DNA of 64,000 nt from Thalassia testudinum (Eukaryota; Streptophyta; Magnoliopsida; Alismatales; Hydrocharitaceae). The position numbers and the translations under genes were made by a program. The notes under the pieces are model-generated. The model did no database searches. It was not told where the DNA came from and saw only the letters and a list, made by a program, of their open reading frames with translations. Of this stretch, positions 1-11,679 are shown one piece after another (position 1 is the first letter of the stretch; each line of letters starts with the position of its first letter). The stretch covers positions 46,076,001-46,140,000 of the forward strand of contig JAZHRO010000050.1 in NCBI GenBank assembly GCA_037157565.1, given 5' to 3'.

Positions 1-348
1 TTGGATTTGTCGTCTGAGGTGCGGATTAACACCATCTTGGCCCTTTCTCTTTAAGGTTCCTCAGTCTCTATCTGGTGCTACGGATGTCTGATTAGGACGA
101 TCTTGAAGTCGTTGAACTCCAATCGTCACCCTAATCAGATCCGTACGGTTGGATCTTCGATCCGAGGCCCCGATAAAAAGTCACCTTATCCCCAACCATA
201 TAAAGGAGACAATTACTATACAATTTATACAACTTGATCTAAATGCATGATTATGCATGTTATGCACTATTTACAATGTATAATGCTAATGTAACACTAA
301 GAACATGCATTAATAGACATTTTAGGTTAATTAGATGTATGCACGTCA
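1..348 (-). repeat. RE-A 3' LTR, first part only
   Basis: On the minus strand the LTR begins TGACGTGCATACATC at 348, directly after the polypurine tract, and matches the start of the right-hand LTR (TGATGTGCATACATC at 10404). The rest lies left of the window. It holds the U3 stem-loop at 87-139, with perfect 10-base arms TCTGATTAGG and CCTAATCAGA. Confidence 0.92.
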
Positions 349-385
349 CAACCCCATACCTATATTTTGCTAGTCCCTAGCAAAA
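349..385 (-). other. RE-A polypurine tract with upstream stem-loop
   Basis: On the minus strand GGTATGGGGTTG (349-360) abuts the 3' LTR and should prime plus-strand DNA synthesis. A few bases upstream, 365-385 forms a perfect stem-loop, TTTTGCTAG with CTAGCAAAA around a 3-base loop. Versions of this pair are found at the same place in RE-B, C, D, E and G. Confidence 0.85.
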
Positions 386-1773
386 ACTACATGCTATTTA
401 TAAAAGAATTAGGTTGAATTACTTGGCCAATAATCATTTTGAACATTAAGAAATTTTTACTCAGGATCTGAACTTTCAAAGACACAACAGCGTCCAGATA
501 TCTGCCAAAATGCAAACGGCCTCAAGCCCTCGCCTTATTCAAAGAAAATTCTCTTTTTCTCTTTTCCTTCCTTTCTTTTTTTTTTTTTTTTGGATTTTTG
601 AGTTTACGGTTATAGAGTGGTTTTCTACAGCCACTCAACCCACCCAAGATTTGATGAGAACCCTAAGTTCTAAGCATCTTATTGTGAAGCGAAAGACTCG
701 TTGATCGGCAATTAGAATGGACTTCGGGTTTCTACGCCTCTATGTGACCTTAAAAAGAGAGTTCTGCCTAAAGGTGTATCTATACGATCGGTAGCTTTCT
801 ACCTACTTTTATTTTTATGGGGTCAACACAAGAGTGGGTCCAATGTATATCTCCCCGGCTTATTCTACTTCTCTGCTTCTTCCTGAGTGTTTTGGGAATT
901 TTTAATGCATTTCTTGAGCTAGGTTCTAGACAACTGGTCGATGAGCTGTTACCACCAACAACTTGTCAGCCATACTCGTGCAGTGAAGTGTTGCTTATTT
1001 CTTTTGTTTTCTTTTTTTCTTTCTTATCTCCTTTTTCTTTTTCTTTTTCTTTTCTTTTTGACTTTCTTTTTCTTTTTAAGTAGGTGGCTTCCCTGGTCTA
1101 AGATTTACCTAAAGGCAACAAGAAGAGAGTGGTCCAGTGACTGGGCTCTGGACAACCTACCTATGGGTTGTTACCCACAATAACCTGCCAGCCATATCAC
1201 CCTAGAAGGTTCATTAGCTACCCAATTTCCGTTAAAACCGACGAACAACGAGTTAGTGACAAGATAGTGTGTAGATGCTTAAACTTAAAGTTCCCTCAAA
1301 TCAGAGGGCGGGTTGATAAGTCATGTACTTATCACCCAAACTTATTTAATTAAATTAAAAGGGAATTCAGGATGGAAAGGACTTGAAAAATAAATCCACA
1401 TTTTAGTAGATAGCCGAGCTGATTAAGCCCAAAGACCTGAAGGGTCTTAGTGTTCAGATCCTATTGTAATATTTCCTAAGATTGAAAAGTCTTAATGTCC
1501 AAGTATTCCTTCCTAATTCAAATTTTTTTTTATGTATATATGAGAAGAGAAATAGAATTTACAAGAATTTTACAGAGCTGACAAAATGATTAAGAAATCA
1601 ATCCACAACCCCATGCCTAGTTGATGCAATGTCCACATTGAGAATAAAAGACATGAAAGAAAGGGTAGAGTACGGAAGATATCACCTGAATATGAAGCTT
1701 GGGTAAACTTTGAGTCAGAGTGTACAACCGCTAAGTTTAATACCGTCAGCTAGGCAAAGTCCAGCCAAAGAAG
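386..1773 (-). other. RE-A 3' untranslated trailer
   Basis: This is noncoding sequence between integrase and the polypurine tract. In sense direction it holds: the second polypurine-like motif (1603-1641), a stem-loop built on GATAAGTACATGACTTATC (1311-1336), and two copies of a ~62-base module (1141-1202 and 915-978). Long AG-rich runs, seen as T/C runs on the plus strand, lie at 1005-1078 and about 540-590. The same parts occur in the same order in RE-C and RE-D. There is no envelope-like reading frame; the short plus-strand ORFs here come from T/C runs. Confidence 0.8.
1603..1641 (-). other. RE-A second polypurine-like motif after pol
   Basis: In sense direction the strand reads AATGTGGACATTGCAT, five bases, then AGGCATGGGGTTG. 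It sits about 1.25 kb before the true polypurine tract and resembles it. Equivalent motifs follow the coding region in RE-B, C, D, E and G. It could prime DNA synthesis internally; that is inference. Confidence 0.7.
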
Positions 1774-2800
1774 TCACAACATGGCTAGAGCAACCATGTC
1801 TGAGACAGGTTCTGGAATAGCACGGTCAATAACAGGCTTTAGACGTTGACCGTTGACTTTGAATGAATTACCCGTCTTCGGGTCAGAGATCTGAATAGCT
1901 CCGTTTGGAAATATCTGGTCGATAATGAACAGGCCATTCCATTTCGACCTAAGTTTGCCAGGAAAGAGCTTAAGTCGAGAATCGAATAGCCAGACCTTCT
2001 GGTTCAGCTCAAAGCTCTTTCGAGAAATCAATTGGTCATGTAGAGCTTTGGTCTGAGCCTTGTAGATCTTGGCATTCTCATACGCATCATTTCTAAGCTC
2101 CTCCAACTCAGATAGTTGGAGTTTCCTGGTCTTCCCAGCTAAACTCAGATCTAGATTGCACTGCTTGATTGCCCAAAATGCCCTATGTTCAATTTCTACG
2201 AGTAAATGGCACACCTTTCCATACACCAGACGAAACGGAGACATGTCGATGGGCATTTTATACGCCGTACAGTAGGCCCAAAGAGCGTCCTCAAGCTTTT
2301 GAGTCTAGTCTTTGCGATCAGGCCTAACCGTTTTCTGCAAAATATTCTTGATCTCCCGATTGGAGATCTTGGCCTGTCCATTCATCTGGGGATGGTAAGG
2401 TATGGAGATTCAGTGATTAACCCCATATTTTGCCAGCAAATTATGGAACTGGGCATTAGTGAAATGAGTGCCACCATCACTGATGATGGCCCTCGAAATC
2501 CCAAACCTACTGAAGATGTTCTTCTTAACAAAATCGATGACCACCTTGTGATCATTGGTTCGGGTGGGAATCGCCTCGATCCATTTGGACACGTAATCAA
2601 CAGTGACGAGAATGTACTGATGTCCAAATGAAGGGAGGAAGGGTCCCATGAAGTCGATGCCCCAAATGTCGAAGATTTCGATAGGAAGAATCGGGTTTAG
2701 GGGCATCATATCTCTCTTAGTTATGCTCCCTAGTGCCTGTCATCGGGAACACGACCTCGAGAATTCCTGGGCATCCTTGAATAAAGACGGCTAATAGAAT
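1774..2800 (-). pseudogene. pol: RE-A integrase (degenerate)
   Basis: Integrase would insert the element cDNA into chromosomes. The catalytic core shows GIDFMGPF with the first Asp and SDGGTHF with the second, but the third position reads NGQAK where the family has NGQAE, so the catalytic Glu is replaced by Lys. In-frame stops fall near 2710-2790, after KYGVNH (about 2410) and after RPDRKD. The C-terminal part (1774-2256) has PFRLVYGK and the basic block [14 protein letters not shown], a decayed form of the family's KSKWIGPF module. No chromodomain follows. It is in the same frame as RNase H. Confidence 0.9.
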
Positions 2801-3520
2801 CCAGATTGCAAAATTTTTGCAGCCATTTTTTTCCCGGAGAAGTGTCCACCACACGCAGATGCGTGGCAGAACTCGAGTATACTCTTGAATTCATTCTCTA
2901 GAACGCATTGGTGAATAATCTGATCAGAGCCGATGCAGTATAGTTTAGGGTCCTCCCAGAAGTAATATTTGGCCTCAAATTTGAGTCTATACCGTTGTTG
3001 CTTGGTCCAATCCTGGGGGATTTGACCAACGGCCAAATAATTAACGATGTCAGCAAACCATGGGGTTTGGACACTTGAAACTGTAAGGATGGTTTCGTCT
3101 GAAAAAGTATCAACAATCGAAATGTCCGAACGAGAAGAATCACTCAGAAGTCTCGATAGATGATCCACCACCACATTCTGTACCCCGGATTTATCCTTGA
3201 TTTCAAGATCAAATTCCTGAAATAGAAGAATCCAAAAAATAAGCCAAGGTTTGGCATCCTTTTTGGCCAAGAGATGTCTCAAGGCCAAGTGTTCGGTATA
3301 TATAATGACGTGAGACCCTAAGAGATAAGCCCTGAATTTCTCCAAAGCAAATACTACGGCTAGTAATTCCTTCTTAGTAACAGTGTAATTCCTCTGGACC
3401 TCGTCCAGACTTTTACTAGCGTATTAGACAACAGAGGGCTTCCTATCAACTTTCTGACCCAAAACAGCCCCGACCACGTAATCAGAAGTGTCATTCATGA
3501 TCTCAAAAGGGGTTGTCCAA
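2801..3520 (-). pseudogene. pol: RE-A RNase H and start of integrase zinc region
   Basis: RNase H removes genomic RNA during cDNA synthesis. Reading leftward, the frame shows MNDTSDYVVGAVLGQ (usual MTDAS), a stop within the VIYYASK segment, [14 protein letters not shown] with the catalytic Glu, then [15 protein letters not shown] where the family has YTDHxALK. It continues into [10 protein letters not shown] and the start of the integrase zinc-binding region ([14 protein letters not shown]). At least one nonsense codon and a changed catalytic Asp (TDH to TEH) show it is dead. It lies in a different frame from the upstream RT. Confidence 0.88.
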
Positions 3521-4661
3521 ACCAGTGGTTGCAACACCGGAGCACAAGTGACAGCCGTTCTAAGAAAATCAAATGCCTTACGGCATGATTCGTCGAAATC
3601 AAAGGCGTTTCTTTGGCGAGAAGATTGCTCAGAGGATGAGCAACCTTCAAAAAGTCCTTAATGAATCTCCTGTAGAATCCCACATGACCAAGAATTGATC
3701 GAATTTGTTTAACAGATGTGGGAGGAGGAAGTGTAGCAATAGCATCAACCTTAGCTTTATCCACTTCAATTCCCCGTTCAGAGATTATATGACCCAAGAC
3801 GATGCCTTCTTGTGTCATGAAATGACTCTTTTCCCAGCTAAGGACCAATCTTGTTTTGATGCATCGTTTAAGAATAATTTCATGATTAGCTAGACAAGAG
3901 TCAAACGATTCTCCAAAAATAGAGAAATTGTCCATGAAGACTTCCATAAACTCTCCCACCATATCAGAGAATATGGCCAGCATACACCTTTGAAAAGTCA
4001 TAGGTGCATTACATAAGCCGAAAGGCATCCTATGGAAAGTAAAGGTTCCGTAGGGACAAGTGAAAGTCATTTTTTGCTGATCCTTAGGATGGATAGGAAC
4101 TTGATTGCATCCCGAGTAACCATCAAGGAAATAGAAGTACTTCTGCCCGGCTAATCTTTCCAAGATTTGATCAATGAAAGGTAGAGGGAAATGATCCTTT
4201 TTTGTGTTCAACTTCCTGTAATCGATACAAACCCTCCAAGAGGAAGATAAACGAGTTGTGATAGATTCTCCTTTCTCATTAGTCACAATGGTAATCCTGG
4301 CTTTCTTAGAAACAATTAGCACGGGACTTACCCAAGGACTATCAGAGATCGGATAAATGATTCCTACATCGAGCCACTTAATAATCTCCTTCTTAACCAC
4401 TTCTCGCATATTTGGATTTAATCTCCTCTGCATCTGGAGAGAAGGGCCGGATCCATCTTCCAAAAATATTCTGTGATTGCAATAAGATGGCTCGATCCCC
4501 CTAAGGTCATGAATGGTCCAACCAATTGCCTCCTTGTGTTCCTTCAGGACCTTAATCAGTTTAATCTCCTGCTCCTTTGTTAATTTAGCACTGCTAATCA
4601 TAGGGAGAGTCTTATATGGTCCTAAAAACTGATATTTCAGATTCTTAGGCAATGGTTTCAA
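3495..4661 (-). pseudogene. pol: RE-A reverse transcriptase (388-codon open stretch)
   Basis: This is the longest open stretch of the element. Motifs in order: LKPLPKNLKYQFLG, IYPISDSPWVSPV, WRVCIDYRKLN, FLDGYSGCNQ (first catalytic Asp), FHRMPFGLCNAP, then VFMDNFSIFG. The last should read MDDF, so one of the two catalytic Asp residues is Asn, which should abolish polymerase activity. Next come LSWEKSHFM and ILGHVGFYRRFIKDF. It is in the same frame as protease, separated by one TAG (4665-4667). The final ~30 residues are out of frame with RNase H; the shift lies near 3590-3600. Confidence 0.92.
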
Positions 4662-4667
4662 TTCAAG

Positions 4668-5831
4668 CTAGGGCAGGTTGATGATTGAAGGTAAGGAAGA
4701 CGCTGATGAAGACTCATCAAGAGGAAGAGGATGAGAGTGAACAAAATCAATAACCTCTTCAGAAGATGGCAGGTTTGCCATAGAGGGTTGCGGGTCCAAT
4801 TCATCATTAAAGGAGGAACTTTCAAATGCAGAAACCATCATACAAATCTCAATATTCATATTATCATCCTCAAGTTTCTCAATAAATCCATAATCCTTGA
4901 ATTTATTCATCGCCTTAAAAATATCCAATTTCATTCTTTGATCCCCAAAGGCGATTTCCATGCTACCGCTTTCACAGCTAATGTTGGCCTTGGCAGTAGC
5001 CAGGAACGGATGCCTCAGAATGATGGGTGTGTTCCTCAGATTTTCAGGTACATCCATGTCAAGGACAAGGAAATCTACAGGAAAATAGAAATCCTTAACC
5101 TTAACAATAACATTTTCAATAACGTCTCGCGGATTTGTGATCGAATGTTCTACTAACTGTAGCATTACTGAAGTCGGCCGAAGTTCACCTAATCCAAACT
5201 TCTCATAAAGAGAAGTCGGAATTAGGTTGATGGATGCACCCAGATCCAGCAGTGCTCTATCAAAAGTGTAATATCTGATGACACAAGAAATTAAAGGAGC
5301 ACCTGGATCTCTCTTTTTCTGAGGGAGGTGGTGCAGGATAACAGATCTATCCTGCTCAGAGAGTACCACCTTCCTCGGAACAAATTCTCTCGACTTATGC
5401 TTCTGTGCACATAAATCCTTTAAAAATTTCGCGTAAGCCTGTATATGTTTGATAGCGTCGAGGAATGGGATATTGATCTCGACATTCTTGAAAATATTCA
5501 GAAGCTCCTCATTACTATCAACAGACTTCTTCCTTGATCTAATCAAGGCCTCAAGAAAAGGAACATGAGTCGGATCTTTGGAATCAGGTTCCTGAGCCTT
5601 GATTTCTTCTCTAGAGTTCTCCTTTTTCTCCTCAGGTTCTTCAGGATTAGGTAAATCAGAACAGTGTGGTTGTGGATCCTGAGTTTGTTTACCACTCCTC
5701 AAGGTAACAGAATTTGTAGATGCATATGAGTTTGGGTCTTGGGGAGGGTTAGGAAAGATTGGAGGGGCTTCATTAGCCAAGAATCGTTGATTTACAAAAG
5801 AAGAAGAAGAGGAAGGACCTTGCTCAACCAC
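4668..5831 (-). pseudogene. pol: RE-A aspartic protease with gag-pro linker (387 codons open)
   Basis: Residues 1-110 are a Pro/Ser/Glu-rich linker including SVTLRSGK, a conserved Athila gag-end motif. Next come INIPFLDAIKHIQAYAKFLK and DPGAPLIS, then the active site ALLDLGASINLIP (an Asp-Leu-Gly-Ala-Ser version of D-S/T-G), and IILRHPFLATAKA, the usual ILGRPFLATA with a changed Gly-Arg pair. The enzyme would process the Gag-Pol polyprotein. The methionine at 5831 lies within the polyprotein and is probably not a real start; the frame continues up into gag. Confidence 0.9.
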
Positions 5832-5884
5832 CTGAGCATGTGCGTGTGGGTCCCTTTGATTCCCATACCCATGGGCTTGATTGC

Positions 5885-7447
5885 CTAGATTCAGGATATT
5901 TCATGGGTTGGGTACAGGTTGAGATGGTAGAGATTTGGGTTGACGAGAATTAGCTATGAGCCTGGTTTGCAAGTTGTCTAGCGAGGTTTTCATTTGCTGC
6001 ATGAGCTGGAGCATAGATCTTTGCATCTCTACCAACTGTCGGTTCAAATCAGCCTGCCCTATAGGTTGACGGGCGTTCCAAGCTGGCTGATTGACCTGAT
6101 TCGAGGGCAACTGAGTATAAACATGACCCTGACCCATTGGTCGTTGCGGAGCATAGTTGCTGGGTTGGAATTGGGTCTGCTACCCTGGGTTTTTCTAGGA
6201 GAAGTTAGGATTGTTTCTCCAACTCGGATTATAAGCGTTGGAGTAAGGGTTAGGTCTAACATTCTCCTGTACAGCACAAACATCCTCATAGGGTGAGGAT
6301 GGAGAGAAAGAAAGGGAAGGATCAGAGAAACTGGGATCAAAGGCCCCAGTTTGGAACTTGTAGGATTCCAAATAATGCTGACTCATAGGTGAGCCACATC
6401 AAGTTGATTCACAAACTCCCGTTCAGAAGGAGCTTGCGATGAATGGAATCCCGAATTTTGGGATTGAGTGGATTGTGAGTTGTTCATTGAGTTTTCAACC
6501 ATCCACTCCTCCATTCTCTTAGCAACCAAGTCCACCTTATCAAATTTATTACAAATCAATTTCATATCGAATGAATGAAAGTCGTGGACTTCATCAACAT
6601 TCAATCTAGGCTACTGGGACCAGTTAAAAGTATCCATGGAGGCATGATTGATCGAATTCTTGCTCATCTCCTCAAACAAATCGTGCACTCTATCTGCGTC
6701 TTTGTTGAGGAAATTGCCTCCACAAGAAGCATCCACGTGATTTCTGAGTTGCTCAGTCAACCCGTGGTAGAAAATCGACACGAGTTGCCATTTCGTCACC
6801 TTGTGGTGTGGACACCTTCGCAATAGGTCCTAGAATCACTCCCAAGCAACATGAAACTGCTCCCCTGGCCTCTCGGTAAAGGTAGTGATTGCCCGTCACA
6901 AAGCATTGGTACGTCCAACAGGGAAGAATTTCTTCAGAAAGGCTGATTTCAATTCATTCCAAGTTGCAATTGGTCTTCCTATAGTCCTGTACCAATGAGT
7001 GGCTTTATCCCTAAGAGAGTGGGGGAAGAGCCTCATAATCATTTTCTCCTCATTCACGTTTTGCGCCATGGTAGTCTAGACCAAAGTGGTCAAGTCCTCC
7101 AAGTGCTGAAACGGGTCTTCAGAGCCAAGACCATGGAAATGCTTGATCAGGCTTAACACGTAGGGCTTGATTTCTATGTCTCCGACAGGAATCTGGACGC
7201 TGGGACGTTCCCCGTAATTTGAAGGATCATAAAAATCCTTCAAGGGTTGAGCGCCCTGCATTCTCTGGAACCATTCTTGCATTCTCTGCATTTGTTCCAG
7301 CTGCCTTCGAAATACCTCTTGTGGATCCTGCAGCAGAGGATGCTGTTGATCGGCCATGGGATCAACTTGGCCAAAATCCAATCTACGCCTCCTAGAATAC
7401 TCTAGTGGTCCTTCCAATAGGGGATTCAATGACCTTCTTCCCAACAT
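5885..7447 (-). pseudogene. gag: RE-A gag (broken)
   Basis: Gag would form the particle shell around element RNA. The start at 7447 is supported by MLGRRSL, matched by MFGRRSL in RE-G. Conserved blocks: KHFHGLGSEDPFQHLEDL, then after a TAG (7076-7078) MAQNVNEEKMIMRLFPHSLRDKATHWYR, SIFYHGLTEQLRNHVDASCGGNFLNKD, and near the end YNPSWRNNPNFS. At least four in-frame stops and a frameshift near 6385 divide it. I see no CCHC zinc knuckle. A Gln/Met-rich stretch (LNRQLVEMQRSMLQLMQQM) at about 6000 may form a coiled coil. Confidence 0.88.
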
Positions 7448-8663
7448 AAACTAGGAAAATGTCGGAAGGACTGAGGATAAGAACCCTGTAGCACAACCAA
7501 ACAAGTTTCTCCTTAAGTGGGGTAGCCTAAGGATCTACAAACTCTTAGAACCCACCTTAAGTTTATAAATGATTTACTCTACTTGTGTCTGCTCAATCCA
7601 ACTAGTTAAAAGGAGGGACTGAGGAGAAGGTTCTTCTTTCGGCTTGCGCCTCTGGTTCCTAGTGTACCCCCCAGCCATGGTCGTTTGACGATACTCCCCT
7701 AGCTAGACATCAAATTGATCAGTATAAGTAGGTTAATCGTAAACAATCTCAGACTAGGCCCCAAAGAGTAAATCAATCCTCAAGGCCAACGTCTACTGAT
7801 TTTATTAAGGCCTGGGATTATAGTACTTATGGAATGTGGTGGGCCCTTAAAATGGATTATGCCCTTAATGATCAATTGAGTATGTGCAAGTGCATGCACA
7901 ACCAGGGTTTTCAAGCAAGATTATTTGTGATGAGTAGATTTTAATGTTCAAATCTTGCCTAAGTAGCTTTTAGGGTTTAGAATTAGGTTGAATTCAATCA
8001 AGTTTGAGGCAAACCAGGTTTTCAAGCACAGGTGAAGATTGCTTTCCTTTTAAAATCAGAAATAAAGTGGAGTGCTTGGTATAAACATAGATTGAAAATC
8101 CTAAGAGGAAACTACTTGGTGAGTTGATTTTATGTTGAGTGGTACGGCCCAAACAACTCAAACAATTGGCCACAATTGCACCACTGAGTTAGGCACACAA
8201 AAATGATTAACCTAGAATGATTGCTACTCTTTTATGTGTTGATTTGTGTGTACCGGTTCCACAGATCAAAATCCAGTTGAGTAGAAAAAAATCAATTAGG
8301 TTAAGTGCCTTGAATGTGGGTGTATGTTATGTATAAGTTGAATTACCCCACAAAAATATCTTTTTATTTTTTTTTTTATATGTGAGGGTGAAATGAATGT
8401 GAGTGGAAATCCAAACAACCAAACTAATCCTAGGATTTATGCAAACACCTAGGTTAATTGGAACTTGAATTTAATTTGATGAAATGAAATCTATGGAGGG
8501 GGAAGAATGGGGAGCACTTACAGTCATCTTCAACTGCACTTTACTCCGATCTATCACTTGACGATTCCCTGATAGAGGTATCTACAAAACAATAGACACG
8601 AAAGAAAGCAAGTTAGAAGATAGTAAAGTGCATGAAATGCGAAAAGATCGGAAAATCGTTGCC
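7448..8663 (-). other. RE-A 5' leader with probable intron
   Basis: This noncoding leader between PBS and gag aligns by eye with the leaders of RE-C and RE-D. A donor-like GTAAGT lies at 8522-8517 after a conserved GCAGTTGAAG, and an acceptor-like CTACAG|GG ends at 7486, giving a possible 1037-base intron ending about 40 bases before the gag start. RE-C and RE-D have the same signals about 1 kb apart. No ORF is supported here. Confidence 0.65.
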
Positions 8664-8681
8664 TCCCCGGCAACTTCGCTA
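8664..8681 (-). other. RE-A primer-binding site, tRNA-Asp type
   Basis: The minus strand reads TAGCGAAGTTGCCGGGGA, 15 of 18 bases complementary to the 3' end of plant tRNA-Asp (perfect match would be TGGCGCCGTTGCCGGGGA). It lies three bases after the 5' LTR end. Confidence 0.88.
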
Positions 8682-9326
8682 AAATGTTCAACGATGGATG
8701 ACTATGCTATCAGAATTGGTTTTGAAAACCTATCGTTCTAGTTCGAGTAGCGAAGAAATCCGTTCAACAAATAAAATTTATACCGAAAAATCTGTAAAGA
8801 AATCCCAGGTCGAACTCAGGGAGACTACGTTGATCAAACTTCACAATTATATTTTTTTGTGTTTTTGTTTAAAGGGTGGAATAATCACAAGGAAATCAGT
8901 ATAAACAAGAAGAGTGAGAGAGAGAACATTCACTTGATATTGCAAAATGTTTTTACAACTAAGAAAGCGAGAAAAGATTACACTAAAAAGCGAGAAATTA
9001 TTACAACTAGAAAGTAGGAAAATTCTACTCTAGAAAGCAGGAAAAAGAATGGGAGAAAGAAGTTATCCTCCTCGACGATCGCTTGGAGGACTAGCCAGAC
9101 GAGACAACGCTTGGAAGACGAGGAATGGAGCGAAAAGAAGGAGGACAAAGCAGGAGGAACAGGAATGAGGTAGCACGTCGTCGTCGTCATAGAATCTACC
9201 TCCAGAACAGGGGCGAAAGCTTGGTTTTAACTCTTGAGGAGCATCCCGGGTGTGGGACAAGCTTCTCTTGAGCTTTGGAGAGGGAGAAAAGAGAAGGAAG
9301 GGATGAAAAATCTGTATGGTAGGGGT

Positions 9327-9340
9327 CTCCTTTTATAGTT
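9327..9340 (-). promoter_or_regulatory. RE-A LTR TATA box
   Basis: The minus strand reads ACTATAAAAGGAG, the only good TATA match in this LTR, with transcription expected about 30 bases further on. Equivalent boxes lie at 13936 and 19851 in RE-C. Confidence 0.75.
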
Positions 9341-9391
9341 GCAAGGAGTGGGGGAATTTGGACATTACAACATAAAAAATTTTAATTCAGG

Positions 9392-9425
9392 ACCTTTAGT
9401 GATGGATTTATCCATCACTAAAGGT
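9392..9425 (-). repeat. Long perfect hairpin upstream of RE-A TATA box
   Basis: Arms ACCTTTAGTGATGGAT and ATCCATCACTAAAGGT are perfect inverted repeats around two bases, about 55 bases upstream of the TATA box. RE-C has the same hairpin in both LTRs and S1 has a related one. Confidence 0.85.
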
Positions 9426-9673
9426 CTGAACGTGGCCGACGTGTGCACCGCTCACGTGCCCCCTCACCTCCGCGCTCTTCAATGCTCGTACACGTTCCCG
9501 CATGCTCAACCGTTTGATCAAGAGATCGAACGACTTAAACTGCCTACGTCCACACCGCGCGCCCGCGTGCGATCGCGCGTAAGCACCGCGCTTCTGATAG
9601 CGCATGGGCACTATCGGTCGATCTCTATTGCTAGATGCACATCGTGCTGCTCTAATCGTGCACCCGCTCACAG

Positions 9674-9735
9674 CGAATGCAGGCTGGAACGTGCGTCAAG
9701 TGCTTGCGGAGCGTGCTCAACCACTGCGTTGAGCG
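9674..9735 (-). other. tRNA-like module in RE-A LTR
   Basis: The minus strand has CAACGCAGTGGTTGAGC (A-box-like, from 9731) and, 41 bases on, CGTTCCAGCCTGC (B-box-like, 9690-9682). It aligns with better-preserved copies in RE-C and RE-D. RNA polymerase III activity is not shown by the sequence. Confidence 0.5.
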
Positions 9736-10404
9736 TGAGTTTGCGTCGTGTGGAGAGTTTTGCGCATGGCTGATCTTGGTCGTTGGATCTTCATCCAACG
9801 GTCGAGATCAAGCATTGCTTGCGCCTTCAGATGAGGAGGGTGCTTGATGAGCGGTGGCGTGGCTCATTCTCGACTGTTGGATGGGCATCCAACAGCTAGG
9901 ATTTGTCGAGTGGGTGAAGAAGAGCTGCGGCTGGTGCTGAGTAGCTATGATGGTGCCACGTCCATCTTCTGAGTGTTGTAGATGGTGCCACGGGTGTCGG
10001 ATTGGATCGATTTTCGCACTGTTAGGCTGCGATCGTCGATCCAAACCCATTCGTGCAGTCACATTTGTCATCTGAGGTGCAAATTAACACCATCTTAGCC
10101 CTTGCTCTTTAGGGTTCCTCAATCTCTATCAGGTGCTACGAATGTCCGATTAGGACGATCTTGGAGTCGTCGAACTCCAATCGTCACCCTGATCACATCC
10201 GTATGGTTGGATCTTCGATCCAAGGCCTCGATAAAAAGTTGCCCTATCCCTGACCATTAAAAGGAGAATTTCTATACAATTTATACAACTTGATCTAAAT
10301 GCATGATTATGCATGTTATGCACTATTTACAACGTATAATGCTAATGTGACACTAAGAACATGCATTAATAGACATTTTAGGTTAATTAGATGTATGCAC
10401 ATCA

Positions 10405-11642
10405 GTAGGATCTAGGGTTAGGTTTGATTGGCGCCATCCTAAGAGTTGCATGGGTGGTTGGTTAAGGGTTGGAGGGACACCAAACGTGGTGCCAACCATG
10501 AAGGGATGTCATGGCTTGGTTCCAACTTTGAGGGCTTCTAGAAGAGAGGTGAGGCGGATGGTGGTGATGGCCTTAAAAGGAGATGGATGGTGGTGATTGA
10601 AGGAAATTTGGAGGGAAAAGTTAGTGCCATTTCTAGGTGGTTTTGGAGGGAAATTGATGGTGACACTTGGTGGTGATTGAGGAGCCAAAGGGTGCCTATT
10701 AGGTGGTGCCAAAAGGAGGATGGACTAGTAGCTTAGGTGGACTTAAGGTTAGGTGTTTTTGGTGGAGTTAGCTAGGTAGGCTTTTGGGTGATGGTGGATG
10801 GCCATGGAGTGGAGGAGTAGGAGTGATGTTAGCTAAGCTAGCTTAGCTAGTAAAAGAGTAGAGGAAGCTAGGGTTTGGTTGGAAGGAGGTGGCTTTGAGC
10901 TGCTCTGAAGCTTGCGGGAGTTGACAGATGCTGAAGAAGTCTTCTGAGGAGCTTAACTACTCAACTTTAGCTAGCTAGTTCTTTACTAGCTGCTAAGTTG
11001 AATAGGTTGAGCTGAGTTGAGCTGGTCACGACTATTTTGGAGCTGGGGGGAGTTGGCTGAGGACTTCCTTGCTGACCTAGCTTAGCTAACTGGAGACTAG
11101 TATATAACTAAGTTGACTGGAGCTCCTATGGGTTGTGTGGAGCTAGGATGAGCTAGGATGAGCTGAGTTGGAGCTGGTATGAACTCTTATCAACTAAGTT
11201 GTGCTAGCTTAAGCTCCGAATGAACTGATTGGAGCTAGGATGAGCTAAACTCAACTAACTTAAGCTAGATTTGAGCTAAATTGAGCTATGTTAAGATATC
11301 CTGAGCTACCATCTAGCTAAGATGAGCTGAATGGAGCTAGAGAGAGCTAAAACTAACTTAGGTGAGCTGATATCCAACTGTGGTGAGCTGGATTTAGTTA
11401 GGGTTCAGCTGAATTGATCTTCTTCTTCACTATCTTCCTTCTTGAGTGCTAGGGTTTTCAAGGTCTAGTTATTTGCTTGCCCTTAACACTCAAGTAAACA
11501 TGTTAAAAATACAAAAGATATGCAATGCATGCCTAACCTATGTAATGCCTAAATGCAACTTGAAAACCCATTTGTAGAGTTAAAATCATAAGAGCTAGAT
11601 CAGTTTTAGGGCATAAGAATGATGATAAACTGACGTTTATCA
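10405..11642 (-). repeat. RE-B 3' LTR, part
   Basis: The LTR start is at 11642 (minus: TGATAAAC, four bases, GTTTATCA, a perfect terminal hairpin). It aligns with the RE-E LTR from about 47550 to 48836. RE-A interrupts it at 10404/10405. The 10835-11410 part is a dense field of GAGCT motifs (see findings). Confidence 0.9.
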
Positions 11643-11679
11643 CACCCCCATGCTTATCTTTTGCTACTGCTTAGCAAAG
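11643..11679 (-). other. RE-B polypurine tract with upstream stem-loop
   Basis: Minus-strand AAGCATGGGGGTG abuts the LTR. Just upstream, 11659-11679 is a stem-loop with CTTTGCTA and TAGCAAAA arms (one mismatch pair), the counterpart of the one in RE-A. Confidence 0.85.

Larger units (their letters stand above)
1..10404 (-). mobile_element. RE-A: Athila-type Ty3/gypsy element, left end outside window
   Basis: The element reads right to left: 5' LTR (8685-10404), PBS, 1-kb leader, gag, protease, RT, RNase H, integrase, trailer, polypurine tract, and the start of the 3' LTR (1-348). It lies inside the 3' LTR of RE-B. The five bases after its right end are GTAGG; the matching duplication would lie left of the window. 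The order protease-RT-RNase H-integrase without a chromodomain and with a tRNA-Asp type PBS is typical of the Athila lineage. The two LTR starts differ at roughly 12% of sites by eye. Many stops, a frameshift and two lost catalytic residues make it inactive. Its LTR, leader and trailer resemble those of the non-autonomous RE-C. Confidence 0.93.
8685..10404 (-). repeat. RE-A 5' LTR (1720 bp)
   Basis: Bounded by TGATGT at 10404 and ...AACA at 8685 on the minus strand. In sense order it has: the terminal hairpin GATGT/ACATC, the U3 stem-loop (10146-10196), a GC-rich middle with a tRNA-like module (9674-9735), a long hairpin (9392-9425), a TATA box (9327-9340) and a U5 with the family's 'ccctgagttcgacctgggat' type sequence. 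The short ORFs on both strands of the GC-rich middle have no family resemblance. Confidence 0.92.

Noticed and set aside
386..1773. Envelope-like gene downstream of RE-A pol, known from some Athila elements
   Set aside because: No open frame, signal peptide or membrane segment in sense; the space is filled by repeats and AG-rich runs. The same holds for RE-E and RE-G.
9392..9425. Hairpin as a recent MITE insertion
   Set aside because: No target-site duplication and the same position in RE-A, RE-C and S1; it belongs to the LTR.
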